Below are positions 41,918-53,480 of a stretch of DNA of 64,000 bases, in pieces. The stretch covers positions 6,581,744 through 6,645,743 of the forward strand of contig NC_068935.1 of NCBI RefSeq assembly GCF_023091745.1, read 5' to 3'. The first letter of the stretch is position 1. Each line of letters begins with the position of its first letter. The notes under the pieces are model-generated. The model worked only from the letters and a program-made list of their open reading frames with translations, did no database searches and was not told where the DNA came from. Both the position numbers and the translations under genes were made by a program. The stretch is from Budorcas taxicolor (taxonomy: Eukaryota; Chordata; Mammalia; Artiodactyla; Bovidae).

Positions 41918-44376
41918 CATCTGGGCATCCATACTCCCAGAGACACAGACAAAGATAAAACCTATCAGGGCATAGACCACTTCCAGTTAGGTGGCACTGC
42001 TGATGGATTCATTCTCAGGAACTCTTGCATCGGCCCATTCAAGCCATGAGTCATTTAAGTTTTCACCGCATTTGAAAGGTAAATCTTCTAGCCTGAAAAA
42101 AGTTTTTCTGAATTCCAGAGGATACCCTGACTAGGAGTGTAAGTATGAATTATGGCACTATATTTCCAGGACAATCCTTGAGTAAAGGAGGGTGGAGGAG
42201 AAGAAAGTTTCATGTTTCTTTAACGTATGAAGTCTTGATTGGGTGTCTTGGGAGGAAGCAATCTACCTTGATGTAGGCTACTTCTCATCTTAGTCAGTTT
42301 GATTTTGAGTTCTCCAACTGCTGTACAGACTCAGATGTCAGGTGGAGACTTCTTCTGCTGTGAGATGTACATCTAAGGTTCAAGTCCCTGTAGTTTGGTT
42401 GCCATCTAGGTAGTGAGGAGTTTCTGTTGTAGTTCCTTTGAAGGGTACTCAAGGGAAATCTTTGTTCTTAGTGATTCCAAGTCAGAAGAGTGAGAGAAAT
42501 TGGCAGTGTTAGTTTGGAGAACTGTTGCCAGTTATTTGAGGTAAATAGAAGAATTCACTATCCAGTTCAGTTTACAAGTATATAACAAAACTCCCAAAAT
42601 AATTAACAGGACTAGAATGTAACATCTACGAAGATGTAAACATAAGACTTTTCTTTATGATTCTAACCAAAAATAATCAGAGTAAAACTAATTTGTTCAC
42701 ATTAAACTTGGCCTAATTATGTATATAAGTTCAGCAAAAATGACAGTTGAACATATAAACTCTTTTTAAGGCCAGTTTACTGAAAATTTTCATAAGAAAT
42801 CTCCGATTGAACTCTTTAAGGCCTCTGTGGCCAAGGCAAGAATTCACTATTTGATTTTATCTGCAATATATAAAGTTTGGGTGAATTCCTTTCTTCTCAA
42901 GTTCCCCCTAAATATCTTGAGGTTCCTGGGCCTGCCAGACAGTGACTTTCCTTACCCTCCTGAAGGCTGCTGGGAACCCTATAAGTGAGGTACCAGGATG
43001 ATTTTTCAATGTAGTTCCTTAAAGCTGTCTGGTCATATTAGATTCTATACACATTTATATACAACTCTCAGCTGTAAGATTTGGTAATTTAGCCAATATT
43101 TCCAAGGGTGTCTTATAACAAGGAGAAAAGATTTTTATTGAACTTAAGCAAAGAATTATTTATACTTTCATGAAAAAAAAATGCTTAAGGGTTTTCAAAT
43201 TATGAAGGGATCAGGCAAAATAAAAAATTAGTGTTTCATCTTTGTTTACAAAAGTATACTTTACCAAATTGCTGTAAATCATCAAATGCTTAAGACAAAA
43301 TGTTTCTTTACATCTAGAAAAACAAAGCCTTAAGGAATCAGTAATGTTTCAAACAACAACCAAAAAAAAAATTACAAAAATTATAGTCGTGACACAGGTC
43401 ATTCATTCCCATGTAATTAATACTTATTCTGCTTGAATCTAGTTTAGTTTTATGACATCAGAGTTATCAGTTAAAGATATTATGAGCTCATTTGATAAAG
43501 AAATGCAGTTATTTCTATGATATATAACATTTTAAGATGATAACTGAAATTATGAGTGATAATACTAAACCAGGACATATTAAATTTCCAGAAATTTCAC
43601 AGAACTTCTGGAACACTTATGTGTGTATACAAATAACAGATAAAGAAGTCTTGGTATTACTTCTTGTTTTACAATGCTTCTCATATAATTTAACATATCA
43701 AATAACCTAATTAGATTAACACATCTCTTTTTATAGAAGATATTTGGATCTAAATTTAATTTACACAAGTTGTAATAATTTAAGACTACCTCCTTAGATG
43801 ACTACAACTTTTTATATTTTTGAAAAAAATACTTAAGCTTTTTAATTTGCCTAAATTTCAATATAACTTTTCCCCTTTTATTTTTCTCCTCAAAGTTGAT
43901 ATTTTAAAGAAATGAGCTACATAGAGTTCCTGAAGCCACATTTCTGTTTTTTCAAAGATTTGTAAGATAAGGACAGTTGCTTTCAACTTCCCTAGGAATT
44001 AGGTTGTATCTTAAATGACATCATAAATTGATCCACCCATAAATCCTTTCATAAGGGCTTTAGAAATTCCCTGCCACACCTCCCTTTATCATTTTATTTT
44101 AGCTTAGAGGTGAAGGCCTAATTTTTTTTTTTTAAATCTGGTTCCTCAGTTTGGTCAATTTCTGACCACACAGCTACTTTTTTGTTTCTAGCTGGGACAG
44201 ACAGTAAGTATTTCATTTCTGGCAGTATTCAACAACCCCTTTGAGCCAAGAAGCAACCCCAAAGATGGTGCAAAAGATATTTTATTTTCCTCTCTTTATT
44301 GGATATTACAGACAGAGATTCAAGAGAGCTGCCTATGATATGACTTCTCACCCTTAGCCAGCTTTTGCCAGTTTTT
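41918..44376 (-). other. ERV interior, pol region expected, nothing certain
   Basis: By position this should hold protease end, reverse transcriptase, RNase H and integrase on the minus strand. I could not find a YxDD box or other sure motif. The longest frame is 62 codons (43768-43580). AT content rises in 43000-44000, which suggests deletion and decay. Confidence 0.35.
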
Positions 44377-44490
44377 CCAGGATCCCATCTGCAAGTTCTG
44401 AGTGGAGTTTAAAGTAGACATTGTAGCTCCATTATCTACCAGAATTTGGCGAGGCTTTGTATTAACTTTAATTTTATTTTCTCTTGACTG
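44377..44490 (-). pseudogene. ERV protease remnant
   Basis: The minus strand reads an aspartyl-protease-like stretch in which ILVDNGATMSTLN (about 44411-44449) matches the retroviral consensus LVDTGAxxSxL. The catalytic Asp and Gly are kept, but Thr is replaced by Asn. The preceding IKLKVN fits the usual beta strand. The flap and the C-terminal part are not recognised. Its place, 1.3 kb inside the right LTR, agrees with a gag-pro order. Confidence 0.6.
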
Positions 44491-45758
44491 TTTAAAAGAA
44501 TAACATAGCAGTTAACTAGAAAATTTCTGAGTCTCCTCAACTTTGGAAGGGGCTCTCCTTTGAGGGTAGATACGAGGGTATCTGCAAGGTCACTAACTTG
44601 GCATAATTTTGTTTATGGTCTTGTAGTTTCTTGAGAGTGGAAAGATATCCCAGACAGAAGATTACTAAAATTAGTACTCAAACAATGGAGGATAGATGGG
44701 AGTAGTAGCAGTTATGTCAGTCTTTTGTTTTAGGTGTCTCTTGTGTCCTTTATTTTTCATTAATTTATTTGCAATGCATCATCTTTCAGTGAAGCTGTTT
44801 TGGAATCTTGAAGACTTCAGAAGCTTTACATGCCAGTTAAATTAGGTATCCCATTCTAGTTGATTAGGGAACCCTTATTTTCAAGTATACTTTTTAAATG
44901 AATAATCTTACCTAATTGCAACATTCTGCATAATGACGATTGTAACTTTAGGTTGTTTTTAGTATGATTTTGTCATTTTTTCTGGTGACCTACAGCTTCG
45001 AGGACTACAGTTTTTAGATATAAAATAAGCAGGTTTGCCTAAATGTGGTGTGTACAATTCTTCAAAATTTAAAAATTCCATTATTTTAAACCTCTGGGTC
45101 TCTTAGAGCCAAACTAATATCTAAAAGGGATATACTGCTGGGTTGGAGATTGTTCAGTATTTTACAGTATGTTTCATTACATTGAAGGTTTCTTGAGGTT
45201 GGCAGATGACCTAGTGTCAATCTAACCCATTCTGTGACCAACTTATCCTAACATGGGAATCTAAGTTAGTTGGTGAGTGTTCTAATAGCTTGTAAGTGCT
45301 TGATTCAACCATCCAGAAGGCCTTCTGAGATCCCTATTAGAAATAGGCCTTATCTACACAAAAGAAGACAAACGTGCACCTTAATATATCAGCAGTATTC
45401 AAGAGATGTTAATGTGTCCTGACCAAGAGACGGCTCTCTGTCTGCTCCAGTAATATCTACCATGGAACCTTGTACTGGAGAAAGGATTGAAAGAGCACAC
45501 TTCAACAAATGGGGACTATGAACTAGGCTAGGATTCCAAACAAATGGGAACTGTCGACTGGGATCTAGAATGCACATTAGATCAGGAGCTCACAGCAAAG
45601 ACAATGGAGCTTGAAAGCAAGAGAAACTTACCCATGGCTCTCAGATATGGTGAAAACTACAGAGAATGCAAAAGGGCTCATGGGTGCCACAGCTATATTT
45701 TTCATTGTTCCTAAATCAATCAGAAGTTCACTTCAGATCCTACCACTGCTACTAAGTC
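44491..45758 (-). other. ERV interior, gag/leader region expected
   Basis: Between protease trace and right LTR. The 62-codon frame at 45577-45389 is not recognisable as gag. The bases next to the LTR on the minus strand (CTTAGTAGCAGTGGTAGGAT) would hold the primer-binding site, but I cannot match them to a tRNA with confidence. Confidence 0.35.
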
Positions 45759-46271
45759 TGTTAAAAAACAAAATTAAATACAATAATTCTTTAAAGATAC
45801 CATTAGCTTTATTCAACAATTCATGAATCAAGCAGTATCTCATGTAGTAAATGGAAAGAAGCTCAGCAGAGGTAAACTGTCCGATTCTTTGTGATCCCAT
45901 GGACTGTATAGTCCATGGAATTCTCTAGGCCAGAATACTGGAGTGGGTAGTCTTTCCTTTCTCCAGGGGATCTTCCAGAGCCAGGAATTGAACCGGGGTC
46001 TCCTGCATTGCAGGCGGATTCTTTACCAACTGAACTAACAGGGAAGCCAAGGGGATGGGGACAAAAGAGGAGCAAATTATTTCATCTTTTTTGTGGGATA
46101 TGAAGGAGTTTATCAGGCAAATTACCTCACTATTGCTGACCAGGAAATTCCAGATTGAAGAGTTTGAGATTATATTTTTGGGAGAGGTTGAAATTGTAAT
46201 TAAGTTAGGTGTTAAGTCTTGGTTTGCTGATGTGGGGCTTAGTGTAAATGATTCCACGTTGGGTCTAAACA
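45759..46271 (-). mobile_element. 5' LTR of the ERV, with a SINE inside
   Basis: Starts TGTTAAAAAACAAAATTAAA and ends GGGTCTAAACA on the plus strand. It shares TTTATTCAACAATTCATGAA (R region with reversed AATAAA) and TATTGCTGACCAGGAAAT with the left LTR. A SINE occupies 45876-46048, and the TATA-bearing part seen in the other LTR is missing at that spot. Confidence 0.7.
45876..46048 (-). mobile_element. Bov-tA SINE
   Basis: GTCCGATTCTTTGTGATCCC, ATAGTCCATGGAATTCTCTA and the reversed head CTGAACTAACAGGGAAGCC. It belongs to the 'ATAGTCCATGGAATTC' Bov-tA variant. Confidence 0.9.
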
Positions 46272-46275
46272 GTAC

Positions 46276-46759
46276 ATAAAATTTTTAACTCACTGCTTCT
46301 ATATCTTCTGATATTAGACCTTTAATCCTTGAAGATTTGAACACAGGCTGTGCTATATTAAAACAAACAAACAAAAAAACACACAAAAAAAACTATTTCC
46401 CTTTGAAAAATATTCCTATATTAGTATGTTCATTGTGCCTTCCTATTTCTTTTTTCAAAGATAATTCTTTTATGAAACCTCTTCATTATTTTCTCCAAAT
46501 AGATTTCTGTTTAGTTAATCCTTAGACTTGCTTTACATGCCCATATATGTTTGAACCCCAGCAGTGGACACAGCTGGAGTTATTTTTCAGAAGACTCTTC
46601 AGAAAATAGACTTCAGTTGAGCCTGTCTCATCAGTTCATCAGAACATGACCATATCTGAAGCTCTAGCTGTTTCTGGCTATGTACCTATGATCTATAATA
46701 TTACAATTTTTGCCAAGCTATATACAAAATACAGTAGAAAAAGTTCTATTAAAAAAAAA
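46276..46759. other. No gene; A-rich run
   Basis: Contains an AAAC/AAAAC-rich run at about 46361-46392 and an A-run at 46751-46763. Otherwise unassigned. Confidence 0.4.
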
Positions 46760-48120
46760 AAAACAGAAATGATAGAGGAACTAATTTTGCCTGCAGAGGA
46801 ATGAGGAAAGCTGAAAAGCTAGGCAATAAGAAAGTTTTTACAGAAAAGAATTGACCTTGAAAGATATGTGTGATTTTACTAAATGAAGAAAGTGGATAGA
46901 AAAAGTTTTGTAGGTACAGGGTATCAGAACAAACCATGGAGGCATGAAAGCATGTGATATGTTCAAGAATGAAAAAATACACTTATTCTTAAACAACAAA
47001 ATTGACCAATGTGATGAAAATAGTAATATTTTCACAATAGTTAGATTGTGAAGAGCTACTTATGTTGTGCTAAGATACTTAAATTTTACTTTTTAAAATT
47101 CTATTTAAATTTTATTTCCATATAGGTAATGGGAGCATTAAAGTTTAAACAAATTAAAAAATTTTTTTTATTGAGGGTTCTCAGTTGCAGAATTATATTA
47201 CTGAGTATTTTAGAAAAAAAATAATGTGTAGATAACAGATAGGGAGATTAGAAGTATTGGGATATTTTAATGACATAAATGAAAAACTCAACTAAGAGAA
47301 AATCATAGAGAAAGGACAAATATAATCAAGATCCTTGGAGGTAGAGTTGACAAAATTTAGTGACTAATTGTAGTTAATGAAAGACAAGTAGGCATAAAAT
47401 GTTGATTCTGAGTTTCTTATATTGATGACTATGTAGATGGTGGTACAATATGAAATAAGAAGACAGATCTCTAGGAAAAGACAGTGATTTAACTTTTGAA
47501 TCAATAAAGTTTAAGTACCTATACTATAATCAGGTATTGGAAACATGAACCTGGAACTATGGAATGAGGCACAAACTATATATGTACAGATTCAGGAATT
47601 ATCATCATGGATGTTAATTGAAGTCATGGGCATGATTTGATCACCTGCAGAGAAAGAAGATAATGAAGACTTGCTAATTCACTAAATAAACTGTTAACGA
47701 AGAGGTACAGTAGCACCAATGCAGAAAACTGTAAGAAAAGAGACACAGTCTATTGTTACCACCTTGTGTGGGGAAATAGATGTCAAACAAAAATTGCCTA
47801 ATGAATTATAATTTTAATAAGTACCTGTGAAAAAACTGTATAGGGTCCTAAAAAAATAATCCTATAGCAGAGGAATCTGAAATATTTTGTGGGGTTGAAG
47901 GTAGTCAAAGAAAGATTCCTAAGGAAATAACTTTTGAGATTTGAAGGAAGAGTAGAGGTTAACCAAACAAAAGGAAGAGGGGATTAGAAGGAGAATTCCA
48001 GGGATAGGAAAGTACTTAGAGGGCAGAGAAATGGTAGAACTCTGTAGAAAAGAAAGAAGGCCAGTGTGCTTAAAGCACAGAGGAGGAGTTGTGTTCCTTT
48101 TCTATAGATATGGAAGGTTA
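46760..48120 (+). mobile_element. Ancient mammalian repeat, unassigned, several pieces
   Basis: GAGGCATGAAAGCATGTGAT (46938), then purine-rich text, and at 47930-48110 GAGATTTGAAGGAAGAGTAG, GAGAATTCCAGGGATAGGAA and AGAAGGCCAGTGTGCTTAAA follow the order of an old mammal-wide repeat (ttccaggcag, then gaaggccagtgtggctgga). It is the same family as 33040-33420 and 49630-50350. Confidence 0.4.
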
Positions 48121-49629
48121 GATGAACAGACAATCTCCTACTATTAAACATCTGGCAATGCTGGAAAGAGTATAACAAGTATTCTTTTATAAGCATATCA
48201 GAACTTGCAGTAAAGGAAATTACTATGGGCCTATAAACATGATACATAAAAAGTTATAAATATTATTCTCATACAAATATAAAGTGGATGTGTTTCAAAG
48301 ATTTAATTCATTAACAGAGTTATAAGCAGGATGGTAAAGTTAGGTCAAAGGAAAACTAGAAGAATAGGGGTTTTAACAGTCAAGCATATTAGATACAGAA
48401 TTGGTTAATGTCCCATATTGCAAAAAAAACTATACTCATTAATATTCTTATTATTGTTATTAATTTTTTACCTGATAGGCATGATTTGCACATCTGCTAG
48501 ACAAAATCTAACTAGCTTGTTAGATTCATGTTAGCTTACATGAATCTTTTCAGATTCTGGGCCCTAGTCAAAAGTAAATATTATGTCAAACTAAATACCT
48601 TCTCCTAAAATATTAAATAGTTCATTCTTGACCCCTTTATCCAACACTCCAATATTACACTGAATGAGACAATAGCTATACTATCACTTAATTTTTAAGT
48701 TTTTGATATTTCTTTTGCTTAACAGGCTCTAAATAGGAACTTCAAAATCAGAGTGTTAAATCTACAGTATCTACAACGCATATGATAATGTTAGCATAGC
48801 AGACGTTAATAAATGTTTATTGGTGAAGTATATCAATCTGAATGAATACACACTTTAGTGGATTTGAGAGTATTTGCTGTTCTTCATAAATGGGAATTGG
48901 AGTGTAATGGTCATATAGAAGCAAGAAAGCCGAGGGCCTGTAAGAAGTGAGAATTTGAGACTTAAACTCTCTTAAAAGAAAACAAGATCCTGTGTAATCC
49001 ACATCCTAAGCATAAGGAGGAACCAGGGAAAAATAAACTCCTTGACAACAGAAGTCTGCCTATGTTATCTAGGGTATTTTTTTTTTCTCCTTGAAAATTA
49101 GTTACCACAGATTTTTTTTCATATGAATTTTCCACTACCTATATATTCTAGGAACACCAAAGCTAATAAATTAATATAAGAAATAAGCCCACTCTGTGAC
49201 ATTTCTAAGGAAGTTATCAGAAGCAAACTGAAGTATTAAATGTCTCCAGAAGAATATACACTCATTTCAGGATTGCCACAAAGTATTGTAACAATAAAAA
49301 CCCTACCAAACACAAATTCAGAATCCAAAAGCACAAAGCATATCAATATACAATCATGAGCAAAAGCTAACAGGAATTAAGAAGTGGCAGATCCAGAGAA
49401 AATAATCCCGAACACAACTTTAAGAGAGAGATCAACAGGAGAGGTTAAGAATAGATTAAGATTGCCCAAAGCATGTTTAATAGAAATCCCAGAAGGAAAG
49501 AATAATGAACACGGGAAGAGGCAATATTTAAAGCAATAGCAGCTAAGAATTTTCTCAAAGAGATGGAAGATGTAAATCTTCATATTTAAGAAACCTGGTA
49601 AAAGCAAAGCAAAGAATGGCCTGAGATGA
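48121..49629. other. No feature recognised
   Basis: About 1.5 kb, AT-rich. Frames of 61-87 codons on the minus strand show no motif. Confidence 0.35.
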
Positions 49630-50350
49630 AGCTAGAGAGTGAGACAAAATCCAGATCATGGATGGCTTTTCTATATATCTTAAAGATTTTGTTCTTTATT
49701 CTAAGAGCAATGAGAAATTATGGAAGAGTCTTAAATAGGGAAGCAACATGATCAGATTTTATTTGAAAAAATAACAATTTGACAACAACTTAAGTAAGGA
49801 ATGGATTAGAAGAGGGCAAGACTAGATTTAAGGAGACCAGTTAGAACAAGTGAGAGATGATGATGATGGATAAACTAGGATGAAAATAGCAAAATAGAGA
49901 AAAATGCCATCTAGGAAGTATAATTGGCAAGATTTGATGATGAATAACATGGAAAAGTGAAAAAGAGAGAGAAAACAAGATTAACTTCCAATTTTCTGGT
50001 TTAAAAACTATATAAAAGTGATAACATTTTCAGGGGAGGGAAACTAAAGAATCTTGAATGAAGATCAGGTTTATGGAAGTGGTATGAAATACATGAGTTT
50101 AGTTTTCAACATGAGGAATGTGAGGAGCCTTTGAGACCCTTGGGGTCACTATCATGAAAAGAGTCACTTGAAAAATAGAAGGCAGTGAAGATGAAAAAAA
50201 AAGAAAAAGAAAAATCATAAAAGATGAAGGAAAACCAGTAGAACATGATGATGTGAAACCCAGGAGAAGAATGATATGTGAAAGTTTCAAATACTTCATG
50301 AAGACAAAGAAGATAATGTATGAAAAACTACATTGAATTTAGCAAGTATC
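49630..50350 (+). mobile_element. Ancient mammalian repeat, continuation
   Basis: TTTGTTCTTTATTCTAAGAG, CAATGAGAAATTATGGAAGA, AAGCAACATGATCAGATTTT, GAGACCAGTTAGAACAAGTG, and later TTAACTTCCAATTTTCTGG follow the map of the same repeat. A further small piece lies at 51175-51300. Confidence 0.45.
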
Positions 50351-50803
50351 AAGCCATTGATGATCTTTATAAAGACTATTTGCTCCTATTTACAATAAAA
50401 GCTCATCAGAATAAATAAAAGAAGAAGAGTTGCTTTAGAGTGAAATACTATGATGGTGATGTCATTTAATTAAATGTCACAAATCTTAATTCATGCTATG
50501 AACAATATAGCTATATTGCCATGTTTTAAACATTAATACAAATAGAAAAATATGCTTGGATATCTCTCATGGTTCCTGGAGTGGCTAATTGGTTGGAAAT
50601 CAAGCTGTTTGGTGGATTATTACTGGACTGCATACACAGGGGTTAAAAGTTACCACAAGACATCTAAATAAGGTAAGCAGAGGAAAAAAAATCACCTTTC
50701 AAAGCTTCTTACAATAAGATACAGGTTAAAGGAAAGTTTCTTCACTCTGAAAAGATAGAAATCTATAGCAACTATATGGACCAACATCACAATTGCCTAG
50801 CAT

Positions 50804-50945
50804 TCACTCATTAATTTATTCAACAAATGCTTACGGAGCATTTACTGAGTGAGGCATGGGGACACAGAGTAGAATGTGCTTAGGTGGATACAGGAAAAAG
50901 TTGGGAACAGGTTGGGGTCACAGATGTTACATTCCATATTTGGTT
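50804..50945 (-). mobile_element. L2 3' end
   Basis: TTCACTCATTAATTTATTCA, ACAAATGCTTACGGAGCATT, TACTGAGTGAGGCATGGGGA is the reverse of the L2 terminus (ggcacatagtaggcgctcaataaat). Confidence 0.6.
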
Positions 50946-51174
50946 ATTAAAAAAATAACAAACAAAACAGCTGACAGCTTAGTAGTTTGTGTTTTAGAAT
51001 CTGTCAAATATGTCTATGTTAAAACGCTCTCACTCAGGCAGTGTCATCAAAAGGTCCTAGCATCAAAATGACTATGTTAAAATGGTCACATCAAAATGGC
51101 TGCATTATATTCTTTTGTTATGTTATATACTCTAATGGGGGATAAATTCAACTAAGTAAGATGTCATTTGATTA

Positions 51175-51300
51175 AGTCGGGCCTTAAAAGCCAGGTAGAG
51201 GAGTTTAGATTTACTAATTTAGACAAGAAACTGTTGCAGATTCTGAAGACAGGAATGACATGATATACATTGTCCTGAAGAAAGACTCATCCAGGTAAAT
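51175..51300 (+). mobile_element. Ancient repeat fragment
   Basis: GTCGGGCCTTAAAAGCCAGG, TAGAGGAGTTTAGATTTACT, GACAGGAATGACATGATATA corresponds to the 'gggccttgtaggcca / gagtttggattt / gacatgatc' part of the family described at 49630. Confidence 0.4.
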
Positions 51301-51518
51301 TCTAATAGTGATGATAGATGCATTAGGCTGTCATAGCTGGATGACACTAGCTATTAGAACATCTAACTAACTCCCTTGCTCAGATTTCAGGCTCTCCAAG
51401 CAATCTTGGGCTTACAATTTGACTTCTCTTATAAAACTGCCTACAGAAATAGAATGTATTGCTCAGTACACAAACAGCTAGATGGCTTGTAGTTATGTTT
51501 TATTATAAATTAAATCTA

Positions 51519-51559
<41 letters not shown>

Positions 51560-52162
51560 TATATATTCTTCATATATATGTGTATATGAAATATTAGCCT
51601 GGCAACAATAGTTAGATTGCAACCTTATCTTCAAATCACAAGGAAGTGAAAAAGGCATTTTCATTATGAATATTAAAATAACTGAAACTGCAGAGTTTCC
51701 TAAAGGAATCAAGCGAATTAGACTTTGAAATATGAGCTTGACAAGCACATGCCAGCCACCAATATAACAGTTACACTTCCCCATGCAGGTTCAAAGATTT
51801 CCACCTCAGTGTCCTTTGCTCACATTCTGCTGAAATGGTTCTTCTACTCCTCCCCAGTCCTCCCACCAGCCAGTCAATTTCTGACTATTTTCATCTGACC
51901 CTTTTTGAAAAGCCAGCTTAGTTACCACCTCCAACAGTAAGACTTTCCTTTCACCTGAGTCAGAATAGCCCTCTCCTTGCTCACATATTTAGAACACTTA
52001 GCACCTTTGTCTCATGTTACAATTTGTGGGGATACACATATCTGTTTCAAGGAAATATTAACTTCTTAAGAGTAGAAATGATCATTTACCCAGAGTAGTT
52101 GTACTTAACTCAACTTTTATTGAGAATTATCTCAATAAAGCAATGGTAGTTTTATCCTCAAG
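51301..52162. other. No gene; (AT)n microsatellite
   Basis: Holds the AT/AC microsatellite at 51519-51590. The 93-codon minus frame (51784-51503) runs through that repeat. Confidence 0.4.
51519..51590. repeat. (AT)n-(AC)n microsatellite
   Basis: About 16 AT units followed by ACACACAC and further TATATA runs. Likely unstable in length. Confidence 0.95.
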
Positions 52163-52378
52163 ACAGCACTGCCCAATAGAATTTTCTGTGATAATGGAAA
52201 TACCCTATATCTGGGCTGTCCAATATACAACATCCACTAGCTACCTGTAACCATTGAATACTTGAAATTGGGCTAGTGTGACTGAGGGACTGAAATGTTA
52301 ATTTCATTTAACTTTAGTCTAAATTTAAAAGAGCTACATGACTATGATATTGGATAACATAGACTATGACTACTCTGA
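52163..52378 (+). mobile_element. hAT-type MITE, second copy
   Basis: GACAGCACTGCCCAATAGAA, TTTTCTGTGATAATGGAAAT, GGGCTGTCCAATATACAACA, TGAATACTTGAAATTGGGCT, closing GATATTGGATAACATAGACT. Same family as 19824-20015, with the left half better kept. Confidence 0.6.
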
Positions 52379-52699
52379 TTTAGTAGGTGTGTGACTCAGT
52401 CAATTCTGTTGAGTATCAAGTGATCCCTATGGTCAAGAAGAGTCTAAACCATCAGTTGATTGGCATGTTTTTCTTCCCTCACCTCACTGGTTTTACACTG
52501 TACAGAGAGACCTTTCATCTACCCCGTATGCTGGACAAAATTTAAAAAATACCAACAAAAAAAGAAATCTTAGACTCTGGTTCCAAGGAGATTGGCATTT
52601 CATGAAGGAGAGTATAATCTAAATGTACTGGAACAATTTAGACTTAAAAAAATATCTTACTCTATCATGCTAGAAAATAAATTGTAATTAAAACTGTAG

Positions 52700-53050
52700 C
52701 ACTGGCTAGAACCCCAACAGGTTGAGGGTTTACTCTATAGAGTAGATTTCGTTGCTCCAGTGTCTATCACAGGGAGTCACAGGGAGAGTGTTCTGAGAGT
52801 CTTGGAAGTATACTGCTTACCACAGAGGAGCCCAAATGAAAAAGCAGGATTGGCTCAGCATACACCAATCTCCAAAATCAAAGAAGCAATTCAAAAGCCA
52901 CAATATAGTGAGCAAAATCCACTGGTTCCTTTGAATGTGGACGATTGCTCAACTTCCAGCAAGCACTTGGGTGGTGATTTACTGAGAACCCCTGTTGCCA
53001 AGGACATTCCAAACTCAGATCGCATTTGCCTTCGTACCCTTTCTCTTTAG
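52700..53050 (+). other. 116-codon open frame, protein-like, unassigned
   Basis: I do not recognise the product. The frame is open from just after a TAG (52697-52699) to a TAG at 53048-53050. It has no ATG in the first part; an initiator GTG at 52760 would give 96 codons. Its content looks protein-like (SKIKEAIQKPQYSEQ, LLRTPVAKDIPNSD), its GC content is higher than its flanks, and no repeat covers it. No splice acceptor, Kozak context or poly-A signal can be tied to it. It may be a retrocopy fragment, an exon of a longer gene, or chance. Confidence 0.3.
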
Positions 53051-53480
53051 ATCTTGTTTATAACCAAAGGGATTTCCAGTGGTCAAGAAGAGCTCTCTTT
53101 AGAGCAGGTTGATTATCAATATTTAGTTAAAAGATATGGTGCATTTTGCAGGTACCAGTCTCAAAGGTATTTCATGTGGTGATTATTATCAGAAAGATTT
53201 TTTTTTAGACCAGTATGAAAGGGTTTTTGGCCTATAAAGCTTTTCACAGATGCTCTTAATACACAGAATATCTCCTTTCTGCCTACCTCCTATATCCTGA
53301 TTTGTGTTTATACATTGATATATACCTAAGCTCTTAATGGAGTTTGGGATGCAAACTCAGAGAGGGGCACTGAATTCACACAAAGGAGTTGATGAAAAAT
53401 TAAGGTGGGTGAAGGACTCTAATAGATGTGATCTCTATAAACTGTCCAACCCAGTAGACTTGTTTTGAGGAGGCCTATTA
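53051..53480. other. No feature recognised
   Basis: Follows the open frame above. A T-run (53200-53209) is the only low-complexity feature. Confidence 0.35.

Larger units (their letters stand above)
34107..46275 (-). mobile_element. Endogenous retrovirus (ERV1-like) provirus, degraded, with 4-bp GTAC duplication
   Basis: GTAC occurs at 34107-34110, immediately before TGTTAAAAAAAG, and at 46272-46275, immediately after TCTAAACA. The two ends of the element are thus TG and CA inside a 4-bp duplication, as in gammaretrovirus-like ERVs. Both LTRs share the text TTTATTCAACAATTCATGAA and AAGTCTTGGTTTG. On the minus strand the order is 5' LTR (right), protease-like trace, envelope-like trace, 3' LTR (left). 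The internal region is about 4.7 kb after later insertions are removed, which is shorter than a full provirus. No RT catalytic motif was found, so most of pol appears lost. It is inactive. Confidence 0.72.

Noticed and set aside
44737..44785. Zinc-knuckle-like text on the minus strand in the expected gag region
   Set aside because: The second Cys is missing and the His is three residues too far. It is too weak to call nucleocapsid.
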